Shown piece by piece: positions 54,803 through 63,872 of a DNA stretch of 64,000 nt; positions within the stretch are counted from its first letter, which is position 1, and each line of letters opens with the position of its first letter. Source of the DNA: Alkalibacter mobilis. GTDB lineage: Bacteria; Bacillota; Clostridia; Eubacteriales; Alkalibacteraceae. The stretch spans positions 32,014-96,013 of the forward strand of contig NZ_JADNRK010000009.1 of assembly GCF_015594845.1 (NCBI RefSeq). The letters run 5' to 3'. Position numbers and translations under genes: made by a program. The notes beneath the pieces are model-generated. The model was given only the letters and a program-made list of their open reading frames with translations, made no database searches and was not told where the DNA came from.

Positions 54803-55225
54803 AAAATAATCCTTTCGTGCTTACGAAATGTCGTATTTGAATTCCAAGAATTTATTTTCTTGTTTTCCCCCTTTTGAAATTCAATTTAAAATGCGTAACA
54901 AATTTATTATAACTCAACTCAACTACAGTTTTCCAGTCAAATAAAAAACCAGATCAGCAAACTGATCCGGCGCATGTGAAAATATTAAATTTATAGTAAA
55001 ATTTGGTGGAATCGGAGCATACAGGGTGGCATTGGAAATAGATAAAGCTAGCCTATTGTCGATCCAACCCAAGTACACCGGACTTTTAAGCAGAAATGAA
55101 TGGCCTTAATATGTTTTTCATTTAGTCTTGACAAACCAGTTCCTCCTGCTCAGTAATCGAGCTGTCTTTGTGATTTAGTCAAGCATAAATAGATTAGAAT
55201 AGAAAATTGAAACCTTAATCCAAAT
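54803..55225. other. Intergenic region with no gene seen
   Basis: 423 bases between the diguanylate cyclase and the trigger-factor-like gene; apart from the terminator at 54949-54970 I see no gene or clear signal. Confidence 0.4.
54949..54970 (-). terminator. Terminator after the trigger-factor-like gene
   Basis: CCGGATCAG/CTGATCTGG stem (arms 54970-54962 and 54957-54949) on the minus strand, followed by TTTTTTATTTG. Confidence 0.75.
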
Positions 55226-55738
55226 CTATATAAATTCTGCATTATCACAAATAAGATCAATCGCTTTATTTATCAATAAATCACCTTTCAACGATTCAAA
55301 ATTTTCACCGAGAAAATCCTTGACCAAATCAATCGAAATATGCTGACGTTCAGACAAAGCACGGGCTTCTTCTTCGAGCTCCTTTTGTGTCACTTCTAAA
55401 TTCTCAGCCTTTATAATCTCTTCAAGTATCAATTTTGTTTTTATTAACTTAAAAGCTTCTGCCCTGAATTTAACCAGAAGCTCTTCTAAATCATCTTGTT
55501 CTAACTCCATATTCCCTGCATATCCCATACTCTCATACCTCAATCTATGGTTATATTCAACAAGCATCATTTTAACTTCTTCATCAACTTGAGTCTTTGG
55601 TACGTCTATATCATTAATTTCTAACACTTTATCAATGACGGCATCCTTCATGATTCTTTCCAATTTTTTCGGTGAAGTCAGCTTTTCAAAACGATCCACT
55701 TTAATTCCCTTGTAACTTATTTCAGTAATACTGTCCAT
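55226..55738 (-). CDS. Trigger-factor C-terminal-like orphan chaperone
   Basis: A 170-residue protein that matches only the C-terminal part of trigger factor (VPKTQVDEEVKMMLVEYNHR, LILEEIIKAENLEVTQKELEEE, ISIDLVKDFLGENFESLKG). It lacks the ribosome-binding and PPIase domains. It may be a free holdase chaperone or a partner of a secreted client. It is a separate gene with its own terminator. Confidence 0.75.
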   Translation of the reverse strand: MDSITEISYKGIKVDRFEKLTSPKKLERIMKDAVIDKVLEINDIDVPKTQVDEEVKMMLVEYNHRLRYESMGYAGNMELEQDDLEELLVKFRAEAFKLIKTKLILEEIIKAENLEVTQKELEEEARALSERQHISIDLVKDFLGENFESLKGDLLINKAIDLICDNAEFI

Positions 55739-55947
55739 GTTTATTTTCTCCTTCTAAAAATTGCATTCTCTCAATCGCAACGTAATTACTTGAACTGTGT
55801 TGAATGTTTATAATCGTCCATTAAATTATACTATCTACCAATTGACTGATTCTTCCAGTTGAACAATGCAGCTTCATTCATTAACAAATTTGAAAATCAA
55901 AAGACTTAAATTTTTTTATTGCAATAATTTGTTTTGTTTATAATTTA

Positions 55948-56700
55948 CTAAAAATTGTTGACACCTAATATCTTCACTATGAGTTCCTGCCGATTACTAA
56001 CTTGTAGCTTTGAGTAAATATTAGCTATATGCCGGTATACTGTGTTTTTGCTAATATATAATTCATCACTGATTGTTGAAGGTGCTTGACCACGGGATAA
56101 ATAGTCGACAATTTCTTGCTCTCTATTTGTTAGCAGGTCAAAAATACTGTTGTTTGCTTTTGAATGTTGAATGTCATTGATATTTTTCACTAGATTCATT
56201 GAAAGATTTTGTACATGGGGCTGAATTATGTTTACAATTTCAGTTTCCGTTTCTGAAAAACTAATTTTTCCCGTCCTATCCAACATACATATACAATTAA
56301 TTGAACTGTCTTCATTATAAAAAATAAAAGCAAGGCTTGATTTGATCCCTTGTGGCCGTATATAATCACGAATGAAATCATCTTCTTCAAAATCATTCCA
56401 ATTATACAAAGCTTTATGGCTACCCTGTCTATTGGTGGAATTTTTTATTGAATAGCGTTTTGATTTTGAATAATAGTCTACGTATATCCTGCTCCACCAT
56501 TTATCAACGCCGAACAAAATTTCGTCAATTATTTTGCTAGAATCATTGATAAAATATATTCGGGCTTGATCATAAGCAATTATCTGCTCGATATGTTTTA
56601 CAGTTTCAGCAAAAAGGTCTTTCGATTGTCTTAAACGTTCGACTTCGAGTAAAAATTTATTGATTTCCATCCAAGGTAATTTGCTATAGTCTTTCTTCAT
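55948..56700 (-). CDS. LuxR-family regulator with GAF-like sensor
   Basis: A 250-residue regulator: an N-terminal GAF-like sensor (about 20-170) and a C-terminal LuxR-type helix-turn-helix (LLTNREQEIVDYLSRGQAPS, TISDELYISKNTVYRHIANI). Divergently transcribed from a TetR gene across shared operators, and next to the SDR/MFS/PanB-like catabolic cluster. ATG 56700 is favoured over ATG 56736, since AAAGGA is near it. Confidence 0.85.
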   Translation of the reverse strand: MKKDYSKLPWMEINKFLLEVERLRQSKDLFAETVKHIEQIIAYDQARIYFINDSSKIIDEILFGVDKWWSRIYVDYYSKSKRYSIKNSTNRQGSHKALYNWNDFEEDDFIRDYIRPQGIKSSLAFIFYNEDSSINCICMLDRTGKISFSETETEIVNIIQPHVQNLSMNLVKNINDIQHSKANNSIFDLLTNREQEIVDYLSRGQAPSTISDELYISKNTVYRHIANIYSKLQVSNRQELIVKILGVNNF

Positions 56701-56731
56701 GATTTGAATTCCTTTACTTTTTATTTGCTCA

Positions 56732-56744
56732 TTCAATTAATGAA
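56732..56744. promoter_or_regulatory. Shared 13-base motif before luxR
   Basis: TTCAATTAATGAA, an incomplete inverted repeat (TTCA/TGAA). The same 13-mer is at 58716-58728 before the PanB-like gene. Confidence 0.35.
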
Positions 56745-56860
56745 CTCAAGAAAAACAAAGATGCTAATAAGACTTATAAATAATTGCCGGAAAATTTCTG
56801 TCAGTTTACATATCAACGCGACTGTAGTTCTATATTGTATATTTGTTTGGTATTATTGTT

Positions 56861-56874
56861 TTTGACACGTCAAA
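56861..56874. promoter_or_regulatory. TetR-type operator 1
   Basis: TTTGACACGTCAAA, an inverted repeat, in the divergent luxR-tetR gap and about 49 bases from the near-identical operator 2. Confidence 0.6.
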
Positions 56875-56908
56875 TATACCACGCATTTCGTTATACTGTC
56901 AAGGATTA

Positions 56909-56924
56909 TTTTGACATGTCAAAA
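56909..56924. promoter_or_regulatory. TetR-type operator 2
   Basis: TTTTGACATGTCAAAA, a perfect 16-bp palindrome 42 bases before the tetR start codon. Confidence 0.65.
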
Positions 56925-56965
56925 AACTCTTGCGCTATATAAGATAAACTGATATATTTTTTATT

Positions 56966-57616
56966 ATGGAAAACAATAATAAAAAACATAAGATAATCCT
57001 CGAAAATGCAAAAGAAATATTTTATGAATTAGGGTACACTAACGCAACTATGGATAAAATTGCAAAACGTTGCGGTATACAAAAACAGCTTATAACATAT
57101 TATTTTGCGACGAAATTTAATTTAGGTCAAGAAGTACAAAATGATATCTCAGTCAATATATTGTCTGTTTTTGAAAGAAAAGGCCTAGAGGTAGGAGTAA
57201 CTAACACACTTATTACAAACGCTGCTTCTGCAGTTTGGACTTCACGGTATTACAAGCAAGATCCTCATGCACATCGTTTTTTTAATGAACTTATTCGATA
57301 TTTATTATTTAACATCGATTTTATTAGTTCAGAAAAAGCAAGGCACTATCATTTATCAAAGATAGATTTTGACAAAAACAGCATTGAAGGCGAATTAGAT
57401 TATATAAGTTCTCGTTATGCATCAAGAGGAATTTTGTATCACTATTGTAATGGGGACATAAATGTCGATCAGGATGTTTTTGAAAAATACTATTATTACC
57501 AAGTTCTTCGCCCATATCATGCCGATGAATCCTTTTTAGAAAGTTCATACAAAGAAGCAATCGATTTGCTTGACCGGATAACCATTAAAATCAAACCAAA
57601 CTTTGTGATTGAATAA
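56966..57616 (+). CDS. TetR/AcrR-family transcriptional regulator
   Basis: A 216-residue regulator with an N-terminal helix-turn-helix (ENAKEIFYELGYTNATMDKI, AKRCGIQKQLITYYFATKFN). The ligand-binding C-terminus shows no recognisable family ligand. It starts downstream of two TTTGACAYGTCAAA operators and is terminated by a bidirectional hairpin at 57686-57726. It probably represses itself and the divergent luxR gene, and perhaps the cluster of catabolic genes to the right. Confidence 0.9.
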   Translation: MENNNKKHKIILENAKEIFYELGYTNATMDKIAKRCGIQKQLITYYFATKFNLGQEVQNDISVNILSVFERKGLEVGVTNTLITNAASAVWTSRYYKQDPHAHRFFNELIRYLLFNIDFISSEKARHYHLSKIDFDKNSIEGELDYISSRYASRGILYHYCNGDINVDQDVFEKYYYYQVLRPYHADESFLESSYKEAIDLLDRITIKIKPNFVIE

Positions 57617-57685
57617 TGACAAACCGCAATTACACATCTACCGTGAATTTCAAGTTTTGTACTCATACATTGCGCGCATTCATAT

Positions 57686-57730
57686 AAAGGCTCTAAACAG
57701 CAATTGAATTGCTGTTTAGAGCCTTTTTTC
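57686..57730 (+). terminator. Bidirectional terminator between tetR and the PanB-like gene
   Basis: AAAGGCTCTAAACAGCAATT (57686-57705) pairs with AATTGCTGTTTAGAGCCTTT (57707-57726), followed by TTTC. Works for both convergent genes. Confidence 0.9.
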
Positions 57731-57778
57731 TTTTATTAGATTTTGTATGCTAACGATTATACTATGAGAAGTTAAAAA

Positions 57779-58666
57779 TTAAAATTTTTCAATGGCATCT
57801 AGGAATTTTTCCAGTTCTCTATCTTCCATATGAAAGCCATGTTTATCCTCTGGGTAAGCACCTGTACGAACATCATTTGCCCATCCTGCATATGCACCTG
57901 CAGCCCACTTGAAAAAATCACCGTAAGCCTTGGCGTGTGAAACAGGTGCCGGCATCATATTAAAGGTATCAAAGTCAACCATCTCACAACCATCAGCAGC
58001 ACCTCCTGCTGCTATTGATACTACTGGTACACTCAATTTTTTAGCAATAGCATTGGTCACCTCAATTGGTGTAAGCTCAATTGTCATACCCATCATGCCG
58101 TTTTCCTGATACTCGTAAGCCATGCGAAATACCTTCATCGCATCTTCAGCAGTCTTGCCTAAACGCTTATAGCCTCCATGTCTGCTTGTCTGCCAGCCCG
58201 ACAGTGCCCCCACATGACCGAATACCACAAGATGATTGTCAGCCATGTACTTCAAAGTTTCGTTATTAACGCCCATTGGAAGCAGTGAATCAGCACCTTC
58301 TGCCATGTACATAGCGCCATACTCCAAAGCTTTTTCCTTCGAAGCAAAAGTCGGAGTCTGCATATAAAAATTGATATGGATCGTCTTCGCAGCGTTTCGA
58401 ACAGTACGAATCCACCAAGGTGCATTCGCAATTGACATTGCGGTATTCTCTGCTGGTACTGTCAAACGACAAATGTCACAACCTGCCATTTCAGCAGCCA
58501 TTGTAAAATACTGATCTCGCTGAGCTGGACACATCTGAACAATTGGGGTTCCACTGTCCTTTAACTCCTGTATGTACGCAATTGTTTTACGTCCCTTTTT
58601 CATCTTGGACGCTTGTACTTTCTTGTCTTCTTTTTTTACTTCGATTTCTTGATTTTTTTCTGTCAT
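57779..58666 (-). CDS. PanB-like (ketopantoate hydroxymethyltransferase-type) enzyme
   Basis: A 295-residue TIM-barrel protein of the phosphoenolpyruvate mutase/PanB class. Signals: VVFGHVGALSGWQTSRHGGY and KRLGKTAEDAMKVF resemble PanB GHIGL...HQLGGYKVQGK; IELTPIEVTNAIA keeps the catalytic Glu. The N-terminal metal site is different (no GDSLGMV motif), and about 35 residues of charged extension precede the domain. It lies in a run with an MFS transporter and SDRs, so it may cleave or add a one-carbon or other carbon unit on an oxo-acid in an unknown pathway rather than make pantothenate. Confidence 0.7.
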   Translation of the reverse strand: MTEKNQEIEVKKEDKKVQASKMKKGRKTIAYIQELKDSGTPIVQMCPAQRDQYFTMAAEMAGCDICRLTVPAENTAMSIANAPWWIRTVRNAAKTIHINFYMQTPTFASKEKALEYGAMYMAEGADSLLPMGVNNETLKYMADNHLVVFGHVGALSGWQTSRHGGYKRLGKTAEDAMKVFRMAYEYQENGMMGMTIELTPIEVTNAIAKKLSVPVVSIAAGGAADGCEMVDFDTFNMMPAPVSHAKAYGDFFKWAAGAYAGWANDVRTGAYPEDKHGFHMEDRELEKFLDAIEKF

Positions 58667-58715
58667 TAATATTCTCTCCTTTTTAATTTATTAAATTCAT
58701 AAATTTTACAATTTA

Positions 58716-58746
58716 TTCAATTAATGAATTTGATATCATGATATCA
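58716..58746. promoter_or_regulatory. Operator-like sequences before the PanB-like gene
   Basis: TTCAATTAATGAA at 58716-58728 (same 13-mer as before luxR) and TGATATCATGATATCA at 58731-58746, a perfect 16-bp palindrome, lie 50-80 bases upstream of the start codon. Confidence 0.45.
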
Positions 58747-58834
58747 TTGAATCTCACAGGGTAAAATGCCCAATTTTATGTATTTTAATGCTGGTTCATC
58801 CTACCATTTGAGTTCTACAAATGTACATTTTTGA

Positions 58835-60082
58835 TCAAGCTGCTAACTGATCCACTTTTTCATATGCTTTTTTGCCTGAACCCAAGTTTATGAATATTAC
58901 TGCAACAACAACCATTGCAGCTGCAGTTAAGAAAAATGTATTATAGTTTCCAAATGCGTCAAACAGGAACCCTGCAAATGGCGCTCCGAACATTGCGCCA
59001 ATATTTTGCGAAACCATTGAGTATCCGATAACACTTGCAGCTTCTTTTCTTCCGAAGAGTCTCGGCAATGTCATGGATCCTATCATGCCTGTCATGGTTT
59101 TTAGTCCTAGCAAAACAGCTATGATTGCTCCCCCAACTACCCCTGACAGGAAAGTTGCTCCAACAAATACAATTGCTATCAAAACGCCATAAATTGTAAT
59201 TGATTTAACAGGGCCAAATTTGTCAACCATGATACCAAATAGTAATGAAAATAGAATAGCGACACCCGATGTAATTCCTGCCAGTGTAGCAGCCATAGTT
59301 TCAGAAATACCAATCGTTGTATAAAATGTAGGTGCGTTATTCGTAAAACCTGTACTTGCCAGCGTCATAATAAACAATGAAATGATAATAAACCAGAAAT
59401 ATTGTGTGGAAATGATCTGCTTCACACTTAAAGACTTCTTAGTGCTTGCACCTGCTTGATTTGCTTGTTGGGCCGAAGCTTCTTCAGCTCCTACCGCAGT
59501 TAAATCATATTTAGAAGGATGATCCGAAATCAAGAATAATCCACACAGGATCATTATGCTCCCAGAAACGACTCCAACTCCAATTGAAATAACCTGAAAA
59601 CTCATTTTGTTTAGTAAAATTCCAACAACTATTGGAAAAATCATTCCAGCAATACCCACCCCAACACTAACAAGGCTTAATTTTTTTCCTATGTTTGCTG
59701 CATTCCACCAGGTAATGGCAGTCTGGGCTATACCAAATCCACCAACTGTTGTTGTATAACCGAAAACGATTGCACCTATATAAATCAAAACAATATTTGT
59801 TGCAGTACCTAGAATTACGAAAAATCCAGCCAACAAAATCCCTGCTGATACTACCAATACCTTTACTGGTATTTTTTTCACCAAAGTTCCAAGTAAAAAT
59901 GAAGTTACTAATCCACCAATACCTGCAAAAGTGAAAACTAGTGTTATTTCACCCACACCAACTCCTAATTTCATGATGAGCGGTAAAATAAATACAGGAA
60001 TCGTCACATATGAACCTATTGCAAAAGCTGTCATAATCATAGCGCCTAAAGTTGTATTTCGTGCCCTAGTTATGTTGTCCAT
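58835..60082 (-). CDS. MFS transporter (OFA-like)
   Basis: A 415-residue twelve-helix transporter beginning MDNITRARNTTLGAMIMTAF; helices and glycine pattern fit the oxalate/formate antiporter-like branch. It lies between the PanB-like gene and SDR1 on the same strand, and is probably the transporter of the pathway's substrate. Ribosome site GGGGGAA seven bases before ATG. Confidence 0.85.
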   Translation of the reverse strand: MDNITRARNTTLGAMIMTAFAIGSYVTIPVFILPLIMKLGVGVGEITLVFTFAGIGGLVTSFLLGTLVKKIPVKVLVVSAGILLAGFFVILGTATNIVLIYIGAIVFGYTTTVGGFGIAQTAITWWNAANIGKKLSLVSVGVGIAGMIFPIVVGILLNKMSFQVISIGVGVVSGSIMILCGLFLISDHPSKYDLTAVGAEEASAQQANQAGASTKKSLSVKQIISTQYFWFIIISLFIMTLASTGFTNNAPTFYTTIGISETMAATLAGITSGVAILFSLLFGIMVDKFGPVKSITIYGVLIAIVFVGATFLSGVVGGAIIAVLLGLKTMTGMIGSMTLPRLFGRKEAASVIGYSMVSQNIGAMFGAPFAGFLFDAFGNYNTFFLTAAAMVVVAVIFINLGSGKKAYEKVDQLAA

Positions 60083-60130
60083 TAATATTCCCCCTTTTTA
60101 ATTACTTTTAATTAAGACCCTGTTATTCAA

Positions 60131-60994
60131 CTATATTCCGCAGCACGCACCTCCATCAGCAATAATTTCGGCACCATGCATATAATCACTGATTTGTGTA
60201 GCCATCATAAAGACGACTCTGGCAACATGATCAGGATCACCAATTGGTGGAGATTTAAGAGTCTTTCTAATCTCTAATGCCGCCTCAGTAGCCTGTGTAA
60301 GCATAGCACCCGGTGTCATCATCCCTCCTGGGATAACACAGTTTACATTGATTTTAAGTGGCTGTAATGCTCTAACTAACGATTTAGTCAGTGCAATTAC
60401 TGCTGATTTGGAGGCAACATACTCAAACATAACCGGCCCCGGATCCTCAGACAATCCTGCAACTGAAGCTACGTTTATTATCTTTCCGCCGCGACCTTGC
60501 TTTTCCATAACATCCACTACTGCCTGTGTGAAAAACAAAGTTCCATTTAAATTTACGTCCACTATTTCTTTTAATGATTCTTTTGAGATTTCGCTTAGTG
60601 TCCTGTGACTCCAAACCGATGCATTGTTAACGAGTATGTCTACACCGCCAAATTCTTCAACAGTAAAATCGACAGCTGCCTTAATTTGTTCAACATTGCT
60701 TACATCTGTTTTACAGTACTTGACTTTGTATCCTTTAGATTTTAAAAATTCTAAATTTTTGTCGGCGTATTCATCGGCTACATCAGCAACAACAACGCTC
60801 GCTCCTGCTTCGCACAATCTGTTAGCAGCGCAGAATCCCATACCCATAGCACCGCCGCTGACAATTGCGACTTTTCCAGTTAAGTCTAAAAGTTCTTTCA
60901 TCGGTGTCGCATTTGCTGCCCCAATAATCCTATTGGGCATACCTGTAATATCCAATCCTAACAACTTTTGGTATCCCTCGTGCATAGTGAACAT
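60131..60994 (-). CDS. Short-chain dehydrogenase/reductase 1
   Basis: A 287-residue NAD(P)-dependent oxidoreductase: GGAMGMGFCAANRL in the nucleotide site (TGKVAIVSGGAMGMG), NNASVW, catalytic Tyr-Lys in YVASKSA, and IADGGA at the end. Unusual is an N-terminal extension of about 35 residues before the Rossmann start. ATG 60994 fits the AGGAGG site. Likely an alcohol/ketone step in the cluster. Confidence 0.88.
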   Translation of the reverse strand: MFTMHEGYQKLLGLDITGMPNRIIGAANATPMKELLDLTGKVAIVSGGAMGMGFCAANRLCEAGASVVVADVADEYADKNLEFLKSKGYKVKYCKTDVSNVEQIKAAVDFTVEEFGGVDILVNNASVWSHRTLSEISKESLKEIVDVNLNGTLFFTQAVVDVMEKQGRGGKIINVASVAGLSEDPGPVMFEYVASKSAVIALTKSLVRALQPLKINVNCVIPGGMMTPGAMLTQATEAALEIRKTLKSPPIGDPDHVARVVFMMATQISDYMHGAEIIADGGACCGI

Positions 60995-61020
60995 AATTTC
61001 CATCCTCCTATTTTATATAT

Positions 61021-61077
61021 TTTCTAAATTTTACTATTATGCAATGTTCTCGTATATAATCAAAATTATGTAATTGT
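61021..61077 (-). promoter_or_regulatory. Promoter region before SDR1, duplicated before SDR3
   Basis: 57 bases match the segment 63503-63559 at 46 of 57 positions without gaps. On the minus strand it contains TTGATT and CATAAT 16 bases apart, and an AATTA-N2-TAATT inverted repeat further upstream. Confidence 0.5.
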
Positions 61078-61161
61078 TCATGCACAAAAATTCGAAAATT
61101 TCCAAAATGCCAGGCACGTTTTAGTAGTGCATTGAAAAACAGACTAGGCAGTCAAAGCAAA

Positions 61162-62019
61162 CTAATCAATCTGCTTCACCTTTACATTTGCCAATGCCCC
61201 ACCATCAACAAGAATATCTACCCCTGTAATAAAGCCTGCTTTTTCACTGCAAAGAAATGATAATATTTCACCCATTTCTACTGTTTTTCCCCATCGGCTT
61301 TCTATTTGGGCTCCCATTGTACGTTCTTTAGAAACATCAGGAAGGTCCCATATATGTCTCGTCCAATGGGCCCCTGGTGATACTGTAAGAATACGGCTCT
61401 TTTTATTTGCAGCAAAACGTTTTGCGTTTCTTTTTGTGTAATGGATTACAAATGCCTTACACAACAAATAAGACATTTGAGATTGTTCCAATTCACTTTT
61501 GCCTTGTCCAGAAACCATACCCACAAGCTTTTGTAAGAAGCTATCTTCGTAGCAACTGTCAAATACTCCTGCTATTTTCTCGTCTACTGGTATATAATGC
61601 CCAGCAAGAGATCCAAAATTAATCATCACGCCATCTTCCGCTATTACTTCATAGAAAGAATCTGTGATATAAATTGTCCCAATAGAATTTGTTTGAAAGG
61701 TAAGTTCCGGACTTGAAACTGGTTGGTCTTCGATATAAGATGTGTGGGGACCAACTCCTGCAATATTGATAACATGTTTGACATCTCCAATGGACGCCGC
61801 ATATTCTGCAAATTCTTTACAGATTACCTTATCACGCACATCCAAATACATCGTATTGACATCGATGCTTAGAGATTCCAATCTAGCCTTTTGTTTTTCT
61901 AGAGCAACCTCATCGAAATCGCCAAGCAAAACAGTCCCCTTCTTGCCTAATTCAATAGCGGCTGCTTCTCCAAATCCACCAGCTCCACCAGTAATTGCAG
62001 TTACAACTTTATTGCACAT
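61162..62019 (-). CDS. Short-chain dehydrogenase/reductase 2
   Basis: A 285-residue SDR: AITGGAGGFGEAAAIELGKK nucleotide site, NIAGVG motif, catalytic YLLCK (about residue 185), and GVDILVDGGA near the end. Divergent from SDR1 and SDR3. AGGAGA nine bases before ATG. Same strand and presumably same regulon. Confidence 0.85.
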   Translation of the reverse strand: MCNKVVTAITGGAGGFGEAAAIELGKKGTVLLGDFDEVALEKQKARLESLSIDVNTMYLDVRDKVICKEFAEYAASIGDVKHVINIAGVGPHTSYIEDQPVSSPELTFQTNSIGTIYITDSFYEVIAEDGVMINFGSLAGHYIPVDEKIAGVFDSCYEDSFLQKLVGMVSGQGKSELEQSQMSYLLCKAFVIHYTKRNAKRFAANKKSRILTVSPGAHWTRHIWDLPDVSKERTMGAQIESRWGKTVEMGEILSFLCSEKAGFITGVDILVDGGALANVKVKQID

Positions 62020-62215
62020 ATAAAGTCTTCTCCTTTCACACTCTTTAATTTTCTTAATTACAAAATTTGAATAATATTATTTTCTTACGATCAACTTCTT
62101 GAACAGGAATTTTATTTCATCAATAAATAGACATTCTTAAAACTGCCCTTAAATAATTTATAATTGGATGACTAGCGATGAATGGGTACAGAAAAACAGA
62201 CCTAGACAAGTATTA

Positions 62216-62455
62216 TCATCCAAAGAAATGAATTTTAACCATGTCGAATGTAGCGCCACCCATGATTCTTTCTGTAAGCCCAGCCGTTCCAAAGTCTACA
62301 GCTAATAAAGCTCCTGAAATATAAGATGCCATATTGCTATTTAAGAAGACTACAGGCTCAGCCATTTCGGTAGAATTTGCCAGACGACCCGCAAAACCAG
62401 TATATTTTAATAGAATATCATCACCGCCAGCTGCAATGCTGAATTCAGCTGTCAT
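62216..62455 (-). pseudogene. SDR remnant (C-terminal fragment)
   Basis: Eighty residues matching the C-terminal end of SDR enzymes (AGRLANSTEMAEPVVFLNSN and SYISGALLAVDFGTAGLTER). The nucleotide-binding and catalytic parts are missing. It lies immediately past SDR3 on the same strand, so it looks like a decayed fourth SDR copy. Confidence 0.7.
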
Positions 62456-62505
62456 TCCAAATTTCCGTTTTTTATTTGCCTGGCCTGTATCAAGAATTCC
62501 TGGTT

Positions 62506-63360
62506 TTATTCTTTGCCAAGATTGATATGAGCACCACCATCTACAATTACATCAGCACCATACATGAAATCAGATATTTTTGTACATAACATGAATACAA
62601 CGCGTGCCATGTCGTCGGGAGTATTGCTCATTGGCATATTTGTATGCGCCATTTTTGCACGAGTTTCTGGATTCTCCATCCCTTTTACATTCAAGAAGCG
62701 TGCACCAATGGTATTCATTGCTCCAGCCAACATCATGTTGACATTGATGCCATATTGTTTCACTTCCCGTGCAAAGGATCTTGCAAATCCCCTTGCTCCT
62801 GCTTTTGCAGCAGCGTAGTGGTCGAGAACGCCCAATGGTGGTTCGCAATTTATCGAAGCGTCTGAAAGAATCGGAACAATCTTCCCCCCGTTTCCAAGCT
62901 CTTTCATAACTTTTGCCGCACTGCGGCAAGCAATCATTGTACCTGTCAGAACTGTATCAATTGTGTAGTTCCACTCTTCATCTGAAATTCCAAGTGTTGG
63001 ATAGTAGCTCCAGTATGCTGCACTGTGAACACATATATCGAGTCTGCCGTACTTTTCAACTGCAAAGTTCATAACAGCATCCATGTCTTCTGTTTTTGTA
63101 ATGTCGCCCTTTTTAAATATAACGTTTTTTCCGCAAAGAGAAATAAGTGATTCCTCCGCATAAGCACCACGTTCTTCATTGATATCAGTCAGCACAACTG
63201 AAGCACCAGCCTCTAAAAGTCGTCTGGAAATCAGATACCCAAGAGTGCCTGCGCCGCCTGTAACAACCGCCACCTGACCTTTCAAGTTAATTAGTTCTGC
63301 AAATGGTTCTGTTTCATTAGCATATTTAGCAGTCAGATCTAAAAATTTACTTTTCTCCAT
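62506..63360 (-). CDS. Short-chain dehydrogenase/reductase 3
   Basis: A 284-residue SDR: VAVVTGGAGTLGYLISRRLL nucleotide site, HSAAYWS (for NNAG), catalytic YAAAKAGARG, and VIVDGGAH at the end. It begins with about 25 extra N-terminal residues, like SDR1. AGGAGG nine bases before ATG 63360. First gene of the leftward cluster. Confidence 0.88.
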   Translation of the reverse strand: MEKSKFLDLTAKYANETEPFAELINLKGQVAVVTGGAGTLGYLISRRLLEAGASVVLTDINEERGAYAEESLISLCGKNVIFKKGDITKTEDMDAVMNFAVEKYGRLDICVHSAAYWSYYPTLGISDEEWNYTIDTVLTGTMIACRSAAKVMKELGNGGKIVPILSDASINCEPPLGVLDHYAAAKAGARGFARSFAREVKQYGINVNMMLAGAMNTIGARFLNVKGMENPETRAKMAHTNMPMSNTPDDMARVVFMLCTKISDFMYGADVIVDGGAHINLGKE

Positions 63361-63502
63361 ATAAATAACCTCCTATTATTAAGTTGTTTTGTACACCTAA
63401 TGTATTACATCAATTTTTGATAAATGATTTTTTTCTTGCAACTTTTAACCTCCTTGACTTTGACTTATAGAAAACGCAATTCACCCTCCCAAATTTATAT
63501 TT

Positions 63503-63559
63503 TTTCTACATTTTACTAATATGCGCGATTTGTGTATATAGTTAAAATTATGTAATTGT
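63503..63559 (-). promoter_or_regulatory. Promoter region before SDR3, duplicate of the SDR1 upstream region
   Basis: 46 of 57 bases equal the segment at 61021-61077. It is followed on the right by the left end of the IS3-type remnant, which cuts whatever lay further upstream. Confidence 0.5.
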
Positions 63560-63561
63560 AT

Positions 63562-63872
63562 TGGCCAGACCCCTTAAAATGTATTTAGATTTAGAGTTGG
63601 GGTGATATGATAAAATCACTCTAAAGGATGATGTAAAAATGGGACGAGTAAATTACACAACGGAACAGATCATCATAAAACTTCGGGAGGTTGAAGTTTT
63701 GTACAGCCAGGGAAAAACTATTGGAGAAACCGCGAGACAGATTGGCATAGCAGAGCAGACCTATCACCGTTAGCGCAAGAAATACGGAAGCACGACCACC
63801 GGCGATGCTAAAAAGTATTGCAAAATTGAAAAAGAGAATGCCAGATTTAAAAAACTAGTAGCTGTGTTGAGT
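63562..63872 (+). mobile_element. Degenerate IS3-family element, left part
   Basis: A plausible left terminus TGGCCAGACCCC at 63562 precedes a broken OrfA (63639-63878). The element is cut at about 63872 by an IS256-like element. Confidence 0.6.
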
